The translations under genes and the position numbers were made by a program. Below, one piece after another: positions 17,234 to 26,649 of a stretch of DNA of 64,000 bases. The notes beneath the pieces were generated by a model. That model did not search any database, had not been told where the DNA came from, and saw only the letters and a list, made by a program, of their open reading frames with translations. The first letter of the stretch is position 1; each line of letters opens with the position of its first letter. The DNA comes from Stenotrophomonas maltophilia (GTDB lineage Bacteria > Pseudomonadota > Gammaproteobacteria > Xanthomonadales > Xanthomonadaceae): assembly GCA_900113425.1 (NCBI GenBank), contig FOZF01000001.1, positions 2,109,933 to 2,173,932 of the forward strand, written 5' to 3'.

Positions 17234-17374
17234 CTTCCTGCCTCGATGACGGGACTCCATGCCGGGCGGAGGGTGGAACAGCGCAATCCCCCGCCTGAAC
17301 GGGAGATTCCGACGAATTCCCGAAGTGGCCATTGATATTGTATCCGGCGAAAACCGCTTGCTAGCCTCCCCTCC

Positions 17375-17710
17375 ATGCGCCGGATCGCCCGCCACCTACG
17401 CTCGTACCTGCTGATGCTGCTGATGGCGGCATTCGTGGTCGTGCCGGTGGCCGACGCGCTGGCGTGCGCGGTGGAACCGCATGCCAGCGTGGCACATGTG
17501 GAGCCGGCGGCCGATGACACCGCAGGCGACAGTGACAGCAAGCACACCGGTGCCTGCGCGCATAACCACTGCCACCATTCCACCTCCAGCCTGCCGGCGA
17601 ACACCTTCGCCGCCTTCGATGCGCCGCTGCCGGCGCGCTGGATGACGGCCGGCGATGCGACGGCCTACGCCGTCGCCCAGGATGAACTGACGCGTCCCCC
17701 CCGGGCGTGA
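17375..17710 (+). CDS. CzcI-like secreted metal-binding protein
   Basis: A 111-residue protein with an arginine-rich signal peptide (MRRIARHLRSYLLMLLMAAFVVVPVADALA) and a His/Cys cluster HTGACAHNHCHH at about residues 67-78, suited to bind Zn2+, Cd2+ or Co2+. It lies 56 bases upstream of the czcC-like gene on the same strand. In the Cupriavidus czc cluster a small periplasmic protein, CzcI, has this position and size and is linked to regulation of efflux. The assignment rests on context and metal ligands, not on clear sequence identity. Confidence 0.68.
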   Translation: MRRIARHLRSYLLMLLMAAFVVVPVADALACAVEPHASVAHVEPAADDTAGDSDSKHTGACAHNHCHHSTSSLPANTFAAFDAPLPARWMTAGDATAYAVAQDELTRPPRA

Positions 17711-17766
17711 GCTGAGCGCGTCCCGCTGCTGCGGGCTCCCGTTTCACTCACAACCGGAATCCCCCT

Positions 17767-19020
17767 ATGTCGATCCTGACACCACGGTCGCCGCGTGCGG
17801 CCGGGCTGGTCGTCGCCGTGTTGCTGGGCCTGGCCCCGGCGGCATCGGTGATGGCGCAAGCTGCTCCTTCCTACGACACCCTGCTTGAACGCCTGGACCA
17901 GCTGCCCGGTGCCCGTGTGGGCTCGGCGCTGGCCGAGGCGGCCGACGCCCGCGCCGACCAGGCCCGTGCGCTGCCCAATCCTTCCCTTTCCTGGTCGGCC
18001 GAGAACGCGTGGGGCACCGGCTCCTACGGCGGCATGGGCAAGGCCGAGAGTGTGCTCAGCCTGTCGCAGCCGCTGGAGGTCTGGGGCCAGCGCGGCGCGC
18101 GCGTGCGTGCCGCCCGTGCCGAGGCCCAGGCCGCCAATCTGCGTGGCGCGCAAAGCCGCAGTGATGTTGCCGGCCAACTGGCCGCGGCCTACGCACAGGC
18201 AGAGAGCGCATTGCGCCGTTACACCCTGGCCGAAGAGGCGCTGGCCCTGACCCGCGACGATGCCAATGCCGTCAATGCCATGGTCAGGCAAGGGCGTGAG
18301 CCGCAACTGCGTGCGGTGCAGGCGCAGAGCGAGGTGGCCAATGCCAGCGCCGCGCTGGACGAGGCGCTGGCCTTCCGCGATGCCGCGCTGGCGCGGCTGG
18401 CCGGCGCCGCGCTGCTGGATTCGCCGGTGCAGTCGATCGACAGCAGCCTGCTCGACCGCGCACCTCCGCTGCCACGCGGCGCCACCGATGCCGCACTCGC
18501 GGTGCGTATCGCCGAAGCCGAAGCGGATGCGGCCGGCAGGCTGGTGGACGTCGAGCGCAAGCGGGCGCTGCCCGACCTGAGCCTGACCGCCGGACAGACC
18601 CGCTTCCGCGAAGGCGGCGAACGCGCTTACACGCTCGGCGTCAGCCTGACCGTGCCGTTGTTCGACCGCAACCGGGGCGGCATCCGTGCCGCCAGTGCCG
18701 ACCAGCGCGCGGCCGAAGCCCGCCTGGACCAGCAACGCCGCGACAGCGAGGCCGGACGGCTGTCGGCCATTGCCGGGCTGAAGGCCGCCAGCAGCCGCAC
18801 CCGCGCCGCCGATGAAAGCGTGGTGGCGGCCGAGGAAGCCTATCGGCTGGCCCGCGTCGGCTTCGATGCCGGACGTATCTCGCAGCTGGAACTGCGCAGC
18901 ACGCGCAGTGCGCTCATCGCCGCCCGCGGCACCGCGGTGGATGCGCGCCTGTCGCGCGTCGCCGCGGAAATCGATCTTGCCCGCCTCGAGGGGCGCGCAC
19001 CCTTTGTGGAGGCCCCATGA
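17767..19020 (+). CDS. czcC: Outer-membrane factor of RND metal efflux (CzcC-like, TolC family)
   Basis: A 417-residue TolC-family protein with a cleavable signal peptide ending near SVMAQA and two repeats of long alanine-rich helices (for example VRAARAEAQAANLRGAQSR and the later AARGTAVDARLSRVAAEIDLARLEG). The outer-membrane barrel segments carry FREGGERAYTLGVSLTVPLFDRNRGG. It lacks a lipobox Cys. The stop overlaps the start of the adaptor gene by four bases (ATGA), showing coupled translation. It forms the exit duct for the CzcA pump. Confidence 0.9.
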   Translation: MSILTPRSPRAAGLVVAVLLGLAPAASVMAQAAPSYDTLLERLDQLPGARVGSALAEAADARADQARALPNPSLSWSAENAWGTGSYGGMGKAESVLSLSQPLEVWGQRGARVRAARAEAQAANLRGAQSRSDVAGQLAAAYAQAESALRRYTLAEEALALTRDDANAVNAMVRQGREPQLRAVQAQSEVANASAALDEALAFRDAALARLAGAALLDSPVQSIDSSLLDRAPPLPRGATDAALAVRIAEAEADAAGRLVDVERKRALPDLSLTAGQTRFREGGERAYTLGVSLTVPLFDRNRGGIRAASADQRAAEARLDQQRRDSEAGRLSAIAGLKAASSRTRAADESVVAAEEAYRLARVGFDAGRISQLELRSTRSALIAARGTAVDARLSRVAAEIDLARLEGRAPFVEAP

Positions 19021-20222
19021 CACTGTCCCGTTCCTTTCCCCTGCTTGGCGGCGTCCTGCTGGCCGTTCTCCTCGCCGGCTGCGCCGGCAATGCGCAGCCA
19101 CCGGAAACAGCCGACGCCACTGCAGCCAAAGCCGGCAGCGATGACGGCCACGGCCACGCGGCCGACAGCCCGGACGCCAAGGCCGACGCTACCAAGGCAC
19201 CGGCCGACGCCGACGAAGGCGTGGTGCAGCTGACGCCGGAACAGATCAAGGCGTCCGGTATTGAAGTGGTGGCCATCGGACGCGGTGGTGGCGGCTCCAC
19301 CCGCCTGTCGGGCCGTGTGGAACCGTCGGTGGGCGCACGTGCCTCGGTGGCGTCCACCGTGAGCGGTCGCGTCGAACGCGTGCTGGTGGCGCCGGGCACG
19401 GCGGTGAAGCAGAACCAGGCGCTGGCAATCGTGGTCAGCGGCGAAGCCGCCGTATTCCGCGCCAATGCACTGGCCGCATCGGCCGAAGCCGAGGCGGCAC
19501 GCCTGGCCTACGGCCGCGACAAGGCGCTGGTCGAACAGGGCGTGGTCGCCCGCCAGGAGCTGGAAGCGTCGCGCGCCCGTTCGCTGGCCGCACAGGCGCA
19601 AGCGACTGCCGCACAGGCGCAGGCCGCAGCCAACGGTGCGCCCGATGCCAGTGGCCGCGTGCGCATCACCAGCCCGGTGACCGGCATCGTCGGCAACGTC
19701 CAGGTCACTCCTGGCGGCGTGGTCGCCGCAGGCAGCGCGGTGGCCGATGTCGCCGATCCGGCGATGAACGAGCTGGTGTTCACCGCACCGCCTGCGCTGG
19801 CCGCGCAGGTCACCCCGGGCATGACGCTGGACGTCACGGTGCCGGGCGGCAGCTTCACCGCCACGGTTACCGGTTCTGCGGCTGACGTGCGCCAGCAGGG
19901 CGGCGTGGCGGTCATCCGCGCGACGCCGGTGGACGCAGCCTTGCCGCCGGCCGGTTCGCCGGTCTCGGCCATGGTTGTTACCGAAAGCCGGGACGGTGCA
20001 CTGAGCGTGCCAGCCGATGCCGTGCAGAACGTCGACGGCAGCAGCGCCGTGTTCGTCGCCGTGGAAGGCGGTTTCAAGGCACAGCCAGTGCTGGCCGGCC
20101 GTCGTGCCGGTGATCGCATCGAGATCCTGGGTGGACTGAGCGGCAACGAACGCATCGTCGGCACCAATGCCTTCCTGCTCAAGGCCGAACTGGCCAAGGG
20201 CGAAGCCGAGCACGGCCACTGA
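19017..20222 (+). CDS. czcB: RND periplasmic adaptor lipoprotein (CzcB-like)
   Basis: A 401-residue membrane-fusion protein. It has a lipoprotein signal (LLAVLLAGCAG, lipobox LAGC) and a His/Asp-rich stretch near residues 42-55 (DDGHGHAADSPD) that could bind metal. Next come a barrel-sandwich hybrid (GRVERVLVAPGTAVKQNQALAIVVSG), an alpha-hairpin rich in Ala/Gln, and a C-terminal beta-barrel and membrane-proximal domain. It should connect CzcA to CzcC and may pass metal ions to the pump. It overlaps czcC by four bases and is followed by czcA after 10 bases. Confidence 0.92.
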   Translation: MTLSRSFPLLGGVLLAVLLAGCAGNAQPPETADATAAKAGSDDGHGHAADSPDAKADATKAPADADEGVVQLTPEQIKASGIEVVAIGRGGGGSTRLSGRVEPSVGARASVASTVSGRVERVLVAPGTAVKQNQALAIVVSGEAAVFRANALAASAEAEAARLAYGRDKALVEQGVVARQELEASRARSLAAQAQATAAQAQAAANGAPDASGRVRITSPVTGIVGNVQVTPGGVVAAGSAVADVADPAMNELVFTAPPALAAQVTPGMTLDVTVPGGSFTATVTGSAADVRQQGGVAVIRATPVDAALPPAGSPVSAMVVTESRDGALSVPADAVQNVDGSSAVFVAVEGGFKAQPVLAGRRAGDRIEILGGLSGNERIVGTNAFLLKAELAKGEAEHGH

Positions 20223-20232
20223 GGAGGCGACC

Positions 20233-23200
20233 ATGTTCAAGCTCATCATTGAATCAGCGGTGCGCTTCCGCTGGCTGGTGGTGTTCCTGGCGGCGCTGAT
20301 CGCGGCCTGGGGCCTGTTCCAGCTGGGCAAGCTGCCGATCGACGCCGTGCCGGACATCACCAACCGCCAGGTGCAGATCAACACGGTGGCACCCGCGCTG
20401 ACACCGGAACAGATCGAGCGGCAGGTGACCTACCCGCTGGAAACCGCGCTGGCCGGCATTCCCGGTCTGACCACCACCCGTTCGCTGTCGCGCAACGGCT
20501 TCTCGCAGGTCACCGCGATCTTCACCGACGCGACCGACATCTACTTCGCCCGCCAGCAGGTGGCCGAGCGCATGCGTGAAGCGGCGGAAGATCTGCCCGA
20601 TGGCGCGTCGCCGCTGCTGTCGCCGGTCACCACCGGCCTGGGCGAGGTGCTGATGTGGACGGTGGACTTCACCCCGTTCGATCCCGCCCGGCTGGCCAAG
20701 CCGGGGGATGCGGGCTGGCAGGCCGGCGAGGTCTACCGGACGCCGGAGGGCAACCTGCTGCGCACGCCGGAGGAACGCGCCACCTACCTGCGTACCGTGC
20801 AGGACTGGATCATCGCGCCGCAGATGCGCTCCAGCCCGGGATTGGCCGGCGTCGATACGGTCGGCGGGTACGTGAAGGAGTACGGCGTGCACCCGGACAC
20901 TGCCAGGCTGGCTGCGCATGGCCTGGGACTGGCCGACCTGGTCACTGCACTGCAGCGCGCCAACGTGCAGGCGGGTGCCGGTTTCGTGCAGCGTGCCGGC
21001 GAAGGCCTGGTGGTACGTGCGGACGGCCTGGCAATGACCACCGATGATCTGGCGCAGGCCCCCGTTGCGACCCGCAACGGCGTGGTGGTGCGCGTGGCCG
21101 ACGTGGCCGATGTCGATCTCAGCCGTGCACCGCGCCTGGGCGCGGCCAGCCGCAACGGTCACGAGGCCGTGCTCGGTACCGCCCTGATGATCGCCGGTGG
21201 CAACAGCCGCACCGTCGCGCAGGCGGCAGCGGCGCGCCTGGAGCAGGTCAACCGGTCATTGCCGGCCGACATCGTGGCCGTGCCGGTGCTGGACCGCAGC
21301 GTGCTGGTGAACTCCACCATCAAAACCGTGGCAAAGAACCTCACCGAAGGTGCGCTGCTGGTGGTGGTGGTGCTGTTCCTGCTGCTGGGCAACCTGCGCG
21401 CGGCGACCATCACCGCGCTGGTGATTCCGCTGTCGTTCCTGTTCGCCGTGATCGGCATGAACCGCTTCGGCATCAGCGGCAATCTGATGAGCCTGGGTGC
21501 GCTGGATTTCGGCATCCTGGTGGACGGTGCGGTGATCGTGATCGAGTCGACGCTGCTGATGCTGGGCCGGCGCCGCGCCGAACTGGGCCGCGCGCTGACC
21601 GCGATGGAACGTCTGCGCGTGGCGGCGGAGTCGGCGCGGAAGATGGCACGTCCAGCGGCGTTCGGCCAGTTGATCATCCTGCTGGTGTTCGCGCCGATCC
21701 TGACCCTGGAAGGCGTGGAAGGAAAAACGTTTCATCCGATGGCCGCCACGTTCATGCTGGCCCTGGTGGGTGCCTTCCTGTTCTCCTTCACCTTTGTGCC
21801 GGCCATGGCTGCGCTGCTGGTGCGCGAGCCGAAGCTGAAGGAAGGCGGGGCGCACGCCGATGATGGCGAACACGAAACACGCCTGATCCGCGTGCTGCGC
21901 GCACGCATCGAACCGGTGATCCGCAAGACGGTGGACCATCCGCGCTCGGTGCTGGCCGGTGCGGTGATGATGGTGGTGGTGGGCATCGGTTCGTTCTCGC
22001 TGCTGGGCCGTGAATTCATGCCGACCCTGGATGAGGGCAATGTGGCCATGCAGGCGCTGCGCGTACCGTCGACCTCGCTGGAGCAGTCACTGGCGATGCA
22101 GCTGGCGCTGGAGAAGGCGATTGCCGGGCAACCTGAAGTGGAAACCGTGTTTTCGCGCACCGGTACCGCTGAAGCCGCGATCGACCCGATGCCGACCAAC
22201 GTCTCCGACAGCGTGATCGTGCTGAAACCGCGCAAGGACTGGCCCGATCCGACGCTGGACAAGGAGGCACTGGTGGCGCGCTTCGAGGCGCTGGCCGGGC
22301 AGCAGCTGGGCAACAGCTTCGAGTTCAGCCAGCCGATCGAGCTGCGCTTCAACGAGCTGATCTCCGGTGTGCGCACCGACCTGGCGGTGATGATCTTCGG
22401 CGATGACTTCAGCCAGCTGCAGAAGGTGGCCGACCAGGTCGCGTTGAAGCTGCGCGCGGTGGACGGTGCGGCTGATGTGCGGGTGGAGCAGATTTCCGGC
22501 CTGCCGACCCTGAACGTGAAGATCGATCATGTCGCCGCCGCGCAGTACGGGCTGACCGCTGCGGACGTAAGCGATGCACTGGCCACCGGCATCGGTGGCA
22601 CGGCGGCCGGCAAGATCTTCGAGGGCGACCGACGCTTCGACGTGGTGGTGCGGCTGGACGATGCCGCACGCAACGATCCGGACCAGCTGTCATCGCTGCC
22701 GATCGCCACACCGGCCGGAGTGGTCATTCCGCTGTCCTCGGTGGCCCGCATCACGGTCAGCGAGGGGCCGAACCAGATCAGCCGCAACAATGGCAGCCGC
22801 CGGGTGGTGGTGCAGGCCAACGTGCGCGGCCGCGACCTGGGCGGCTTCGTCGGCGAAGCGCAGGCAGCGGTGGCCGACGTGGCGCTGCCGCCGGGCGCCT
22901 ATCTCACCTGGGGTGGCCAGTTCGAGAACCTGCAGCGCGCGGAAAAGCGCTTGGCAACGGTGGTACCGGTCGTGTTCCTGCTGATCGGCAGCCTGCTGTT
23001 CATGGCCCTGCGCAGTGGCAAGGAAGCCGTGCTGGTGTTCAGCTGCGTGCCGCTGGCGCTGGTCGGCGGCATTCTCGCCCTGCTGCTGCGTGGCATGCCC
23101 TTCTCGGTATCGGCGGCGGTCGGCTTCATCGCCGTGTCCGGCGTGGCCACGCTCAACGGCCTGGTGCTGATGCAGGCCATCCGCGAGCGGCTCGATGCCG

Positions 23201-23442
23201 GTGACCTGCCCCTGCAGGCGGCGATCAACGGTGCCGCCAGCCGGATCCGCGCGGTGCTGACCACGGCACTGGTGGCGATTGTCGGCTTCATCCCGATGGC
23301 GATCGCCAGTGGCTCTGGTGCGGAGGTGCAGAAACCGCTGGCGACGGTGGTGATCGGTGGCCTGATCACGGCGACCGCGCTGACCCTGCTGGTGCTGCCG
23401 ACCTTCGCTGCGCGCGTGGCCAGGCCGCGGCCGGTGGGCTGA
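20233..23442 (+). CDS. czcA: Heavy-metal efflux RND pump (CzcA-like, HME family)
   Basis: A 1069-residue proton-driven exporter with 12 TM helices and two large periplasmic loops. The start MFKLIIESAVRFRWLVV has a GAGGAGG ribosome-binding site and is typical of CzcA; the longer frame overlaps czcB. The TM4 proton-relay motif DFGILVDGAVIVIES (D425, D431, E438) matches the heavy-metal branch DFGxxxDGAxxxVEN except for the last residues, IES instead of VEN. Substrates are probably Zn2+/Cd2+/Co2+ by family and by the CzcI-like neighbour, but Ni2+ cannot be excluded. No czcRS regulator pair is in the window. Confidence 0.93.
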   Translation: MFKLIIESAVRFRWLVVFLAALIAAWGLFQLGKLPIDAVPDITNRQVQINTVAPALTPEQIERQVTYPLETALAGIPGLTTTRSLSRNGFSQVTAIFTDATDIYFARQQVAERMREAAEDLPDGASPLLSPVTTGLGEVLMWTVDFTPFDPARLAKPGDAGWQAGEVYRTPEGNLLRTPEERATYLRTVQDWIIAPQMRSSPGLAGVDTVGGYVKEYGVHPDTARLAAHGLGLADLVTALQRANVQAGAGFVQRAGEGLVVRADGLAMTTDDLAQAPVATRNGVVVRVADVADVDLSRAPRLGAASRNGHEAVLGTALMIAGGNSRTVAQAAAARLEQVNRSLPADIVAVPVLDRSVLVNSTIKTVAKNLTEGALLVVVVLFLLLGNLRAATITALVIPLSFLFAVIGMNRFGISGNLMSLGALDFGILVDGAVIVIESTLLMLGRRRAELGRALTAMERLRVAAESARKMARPAAFGQLIILLVFAPILTLEGVEGKTFHPMAATFMLALVGAFLFSFTFVPAMAALLVREPKLKEGGAHADDGEHETRLIRVLRARIEPVIRKTVDHPRSVLAGAVMMVVVGIGSFSLLGREFMPTLDEGNVAMQALRVPSTSLEQSLAMQLALEKAIAGQPEVETVFSRTGTAEAAIDPMPTNVSDSVIVLKPRKDWPDPTLDKEALVARFEALAGQQLGNSFEFSQPIELRFNELISGVRTDLAVMIFGDDFSQLQKVADQVALKLRAVDGAADVRVEQISGLPTLNVKIDHVAAAQYGLTAADVSDALATGIGGTAAGKIFEGDRRFDVVVRLDDAARNDPDQLSSLPIATPAGVVIPLSSVARITVSEGPNQISRNNGSRRVVVQANVRGRDLGGFVGEAQAAVADVALPPGAYLTWGGQFENLQRAEKRLATVVPVVFLLIGSLLFMALRSGKEAVLVFSCVPLALVGGILALLLRGMPFSVSAAVGFIAVSGVATLNGLVLMQAIRERLDAGDLPLQAAINGAASRIRAVLTTALVAIVGFIPMAIASGSGAEVQKPLATVVIGGLITATALTLLVLPTFAARVARPRPVG

Positions 23443-23447
23443 AAGAC

Positions 23448-23479
23448 GACGGGGCAGGATCCTGCGATCCGGCCCCGTC
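23448..23479. terminator. Inverted repeat after czcA
   Basis: GACGGGGC-A-GGATC, loop CTGC, GATCC-G-GCCCCGTC begins five bases after the czcA stop. The stem is strong with one mismatch, but no T-run follows. It probably ends the czc transcript or stabilises its 3' end. Confidence 0.55.
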
Positions 23480-23497
23480 TGCCGCGCTTCGCGCTCG

Positions 23498-23556
23498 CCG
23501 GGCGTGGCCCGGCGCTACCACCGCGCATTCCGGTAGCGCCGGGCCATGCCCGGCGG
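23498..23556. repeat. Two GTAG REPs in opposite orientation
   Basis: A minus-strand unit GTAGCGCCGGGCCACGCCCGGC (23498-23518) is followed by a plus-strand unit GTAGCGCCGGGCCATGCCCGGC (from 23533). The pair sits between the convergent czcA and DUF885 genes. Confidence 0.9.
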
Positions 23557-23565
23557 CATTTCGGA

Positions 23566-25338
23566 TCAGGCCTGCTTGCGCTGCGCGATATAGGCCTGGA
23601 TCTGCTGTTCCAGTACCGGCAGCGGCACCGACCCCTGCTTGAGCACGGCGTCATGGAAACCCTTGACGTCGAACTTGTCGCCCAGCTCCTTCTCGGCCTG
23701 TGCGCGCAGGCGCACGATGGCGATCTCGCCGAGCTTGTAGCTCAACGCCTGGCCCGGCCAGGAGATGTAGCGATCCACTTCGGTGGTCACTTCATGCTCG
23801 CTCAGCGCGGTATGGTCACGCAGGTAGGCGATGGCCTGTTCCCGGGTCCAGCCCTTGCTGTGCACCCCGGTATCGATCACCAGGCGTGCGGCGCGCCACA
23901 TCTCGTAGGTGAGGCGACCGAAATCCTCGTAGGGGGTTTCATAGATGCCCATCTCCACGCCCAGCTTCTCGCTGTACAGGCCCCATCCTTCGCCGTAGGC
24001 GGAGATGTAGGCGTTGCGGCGGAACTCGGGCTGTTCGCCCTGTTCGGCGGCGAGCGCGCCCTGCAGTGCATGGCCGGGATCGGACTCGTGCAGGGTCAGC
24101 GCTGGCAGGTTGTACAGCGGCCGCGCCGGCAGGTTGTAGGTGTTGAGCCAATAGGTGCCCATGCCACCGCGGCCTGCGGTCCAGAACGGCGCGATGTCCG
24201 GCGGCACCGGCACGATGGTGAAGCGCGCGCGCGGCAGCGTCATGTATTTGCCGATGACACCGTCGATGCGCTTGGAGATCCACGCCGCGCGATACAGCAG
24301 CTCGTTCGGGGTCTTGGCGTAGAACTGCGGATCGGTGCGCAGGAAGGTCAGGAACTCGCCGAAGCTGCCCTTGAAGCCGACCTGCTGGATGATGTCGTTC
24401 ATCTCCTTCTGGATGCGCGCGACTTCATCCAGGCCGATGCGATGGATCTCATCCGGCGACAGGTCCAGCGTGGTGTACTCGTGGATCTGCTGCCTGTAGA
24501 AGGCCTTGCCCTCCGGCATCGCTTCGGCGGCCAGGGTGGTACGCGCCTGCGGCACGTACTCATTGACGAAGAAGGTACGCAGCTGCTGGAACGCCGGCAC
24601 CACCTTGCCGCTGATCGCCGCACGGGCCTGCGCCTGCAGCTGCGCCTGCTCGGCCGCCGGAATGCTGGCCGGCAGCTTCTTGAACGGCGCGTACAGCGGC
24701 GACTCGGTGGGGTCCTTCAGCTCGGCGACGGTGGCGATGGAGACCTCGCGCCCGTCAAGCACTGCGCGGGGCACGCTGAAACCCCGCTTGAGACCGGCGC
24801 GCATGTTCTCGGTCTGCTGGCCGAAATAGCGCGGCACGTCGTCCAGGCGTGCGATGTAGTTGCGGAAGTCCTGTGCGGTCTTCATCTCGCGCCGGGCCAT
24901 GAACGAGAGATTGGACCAGAACGAGGAATCGGAGTTGAACGGCATCTCGTAGGCCCGCAGACGCACCTCCTCGGCGAGGTTGAACACCTGGTCGCGGTAG
25001 ATCGCGTAGTTCACCTGGTTGTCGGCGCTGAGTGTCTTCGGGTCGATCTTCTTCAGCTCGGCCAGGGTCTGGTCCCAGACCTTCAGGCGCGCCTGCTGCG
25101 CGGCCGCACCCACATCGGGCAGCCGCGTGGCGTTGGCCGGAGCGTCGCCATCCTCGCTGGCTTCACCGCCCCCGGCCTGGCGCCACTTCCATTCCTTTTC
25201 GTACAGCGCGCGGAAGGCGGCATCGGCCGCCGAGTCGGTGGCCGCAGGGGCAGGCGCCGCGAGCGCGGGCGGAGCCGCCACGACGGCAGCCGGAGCGGAC
25301 AGGGCGATGAGCAGGGCAACGGCAAGACGGGTTTTCAC
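23566..25338 (-). CDS. DUF885-family secreted protein (putative metallopeptidase-like)
   Basis: A 590-residue protein with a signal peptide (VKTRLAVALLIALSAPAAVVAAPP), so it is exported. The DUF885 signature HESDPGHALQG is present, an HExxxGH-type arrangement compatible with zinc binding, along with YLSAYGEGWGLYSE-type and YISWPGQALSYKLGE blocks seen in the family. Some family members are proposed peptidases, but the activity is not firmly established. The start is GTG at 25338; a GTG two codons earlier is equally possible. It is convergent with czcA and separated from it by the REP pair. Confidence 0.85.
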   Translation of the reverse strand: MKTRLAVALLIALSAPAAVVAAPPALAAPAPAATDSAADAAFRALYEKEWKWRQAGGGEASEDGDAPANATRLPDVGAAAQQARLKVWDQTLAELKKIDPKTLSADNQVNYAIYRDQVFNLAEEVRLRAYEMPFNSDSSFWSNLSFMARREMKTAQDFRNYIARLDDVPRYFGQQTENMRAGLKRGFSVPRAVLDGREVSIATVAELKDPTESPLYAPFKKLPASIPAAEQAQLQAQARAAISGKVVPAFQQLRTFFVNEYVPQARTTLAAEAMPEGKAFYRQQIHEYTTLDLSPDEIHRIGLDEVARIQKEMNDIIQQVGFKGSFGEFLTFLRTDPQFYAKTPNELLYRAAWISKRIDGVIGKYMTLPRARFTIVPVPPDIAPFWTAGRGGMGTYWLNTYNLPARPLYNLPALTLHESDPGHALQGALAAEQGEQPEFRRNAYISAYGEGWGLYSEKLGVEMGIYETPYEDFGRLTYEMWRAARLVIDTGVHSKGWTREQAIAYLRDHTALSEHEVTTEVDRYISWPGQALSYKLGEIAIVRLRAQAEKELGDKFDVKGFHDAVLKQGSVPLPVLEQQIQAYIAQRKQA

Positions 25339-25453
25339 GAGCACAGGTTCCCGGGAAGGCAGACGCCGATCATGGCACCGCCGGACAGCCGGGGCATGGT
25401 TCAAAAGTCCTGCCTGCGTTGCAGGACCGGCAGCGCGGAGCACGGACCCCTCC

Positions 25454-25475
25454 GCCGGGCATGGCCCGGCGCTAC
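25454..25475. repeat. GTAG REP (minus orientation)
   Basis: GCCGGGCATGGCCCGGCGCTAC, the complement of GTAGCGCCGGGCC..., lies between the start of the DUF885 gene and the stop of the LABN gene. Confidence 0.88.
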
Positions 25476-25496
25476 CGATTCCGCTCCGGCGCTGCC

Positions 25497-25841
25497 TCAA
25501 TGGCTGGCTTTGTCCCGCTTCCAGCCGCGGTGCCGGATGTCCAGGTGCAGGCTGTACAGCGCGGTGAACGCCGGGAACAGGTTCTGCAGCACGCCCACCG
25601 AATCCTGCTTGGCCGAGAACAGGAAGTAGCTCAGCGTCATCAGGCTGCCGATCACGCTCATGTACCAGAACAGGCGCGGGATGACCGGCTTGCCGGCACG
25701 CCGGGAGGCAATGAACTGGACCAGCCAGCGGCCGCCGAACATCAGTGCGCCGGTATAGCCGATCAGCTTCCAGCCCGTCACATGCAGGCCGGTCCAGAAC
25801 AACCAGGTCAGCGGCTGGTCGAGCCAGTGCAGCGCGATCAT
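25497..25841 (-). CDS. Small membrane protein with lipid-A-disaccharide-synthase N-terminal-like (LABN) domain
   Basis: A 114-residue protein with three or four short hydrophobic helices (LIGYTGALMFGGRWLVQFIAS, LFWYMSVIGSLMTLSYFLF, FPAFTALYSLHL). It contains the GGRWLVQFIASRRAGKPVIP block typical of the LABN family. Its ATG overlaps the stop of the upstream glycosyltransferase (ATGA), so the two are translationally coupled and probably act together. In Rhizobium a comparable DPM1-like transferase plus small membrane protein is, as I recall, involved in making polyprenyl-phosphate-galacturonic acid; that analogy is inference here. Confidence 0.8.
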   Translation of the reverse strand: MIALHWLDQPLTWLFWTGLHVTGWKLIGYTGALMFGGRWLVQFIASRRAGKPVIPRLFWYMSVIGSLMTLSYFLFSAKQDSVGVLQNLFPAFTALYSLHLDIRHRGWKRDKASH

Positions 25842-26560
25842 CGTTCTTCCACCGCGGTACGCCTGCTGCGGGTGATCAGCCAGGCAACGCCCCGCAGGTC
25901 GCGGATGCCGACCAGCGCACGGCCGAGGTTGTTGTATTTGGAGACGCCGGCGGTACGGTGGCGATGGTTGACCGGCACGCTGGTGGTCTTCCAACCGGCA
26001 CGCTGCATCAGCGCCGGCAGATAGCGGTGCATGTGGTCGAAATACGGCAGGTCGAGGAAGGCTTCGCGCTCGAACAGCTTGATGCCGCAGCCGGTGTCGG
26101 GCGTATCGTCGCGCAGCATGCGCGCCCGGATGCGGTTGGCCCAGCGACTGGCCCAGCGCTTGCTGCCGCTGTCCTGGCGGTTGACGCGCCAGCCGGCAAA
26201 CAGCTTCACCTGCCCGTCGGCAGCATCGCGGGCCGCCAGCAGCTTGGGGATGTCGGCCGGATCGTTCTGGCCATCACCATCCAGGGTGGCGATCCACGGC
26301 GCACGGGCATGCTTGACACCGGTGCGCACCGCCGTGCTCTGCCCGCTCTGCTCGACGTGGTGCAGCACCCGCAGCTCCGGCGTGGTGGCTTTCAGGCCCT
26401 GCAGCACCGCCAGGCTGTCATCGCGGGAGTGATCGTCGACATAGACGATCTCGAACGGCAGCCGGCCCCGCAGTGCCGCGACGATTTCGGCGATCAGGGG
26501 CGCGACATTGTCGCGCTCGTTGAATACGGGGACGACAACGGAAAGCTCGGGTTGGCTCAT
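25838..26560 (-). CDS. Family 2 glycosyltransferase, dolichyl-phosphate mannose synthase-like
   Basis: A 240-residue GT-A enzyme without TM segments. The N-terminus SVVVPVFNERDNV and the DGDGQNDP acidic metal-binding motif are typical of DPM1/ArnC-like transferases that move a sugar from a nucleotide donor to polyprenyl phosphate. The central AVRTGVKHARAPWIATLDGDG and GCGIKLFERE segments also match. It lies 89 bases downstream of the epimerase gene and overlaps the LABN gene, so it is the middle gene of an apparent three-gene operon. The sugar is probably the epimerase product. Confidence 0.88.
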   Translation of the reverse strand: MSQPELSVVVPVFNERDNVAPLIAEIVAALRGRLPFEIVYVDDHSRDDSLAVLQGLKATTPELRVLHHVEQSGQSTAVRTGVKHARAPWIATLDGDGQNDPADIPKLLAARDAADGQVKLFAGWRVNRQDSGSKRWASRWANRIRARMLRDDTPDTGCGIKLFEREAFLDLPYFDHMHRYLPALMQRAGWKTTSVPVNHRHRTAGVSKYNNLGRALVGIRDLRGVAWLITRSRRTAVEER

Positions 26561-26649
26561 GGGTCACTCGGCCAAGAAGGGACAAAGACCGCGCATTCTC
26601 CGAAGCCGAGGTTATCCGAAGATGAATCCGGCTGTGTGAGGATTACTCC

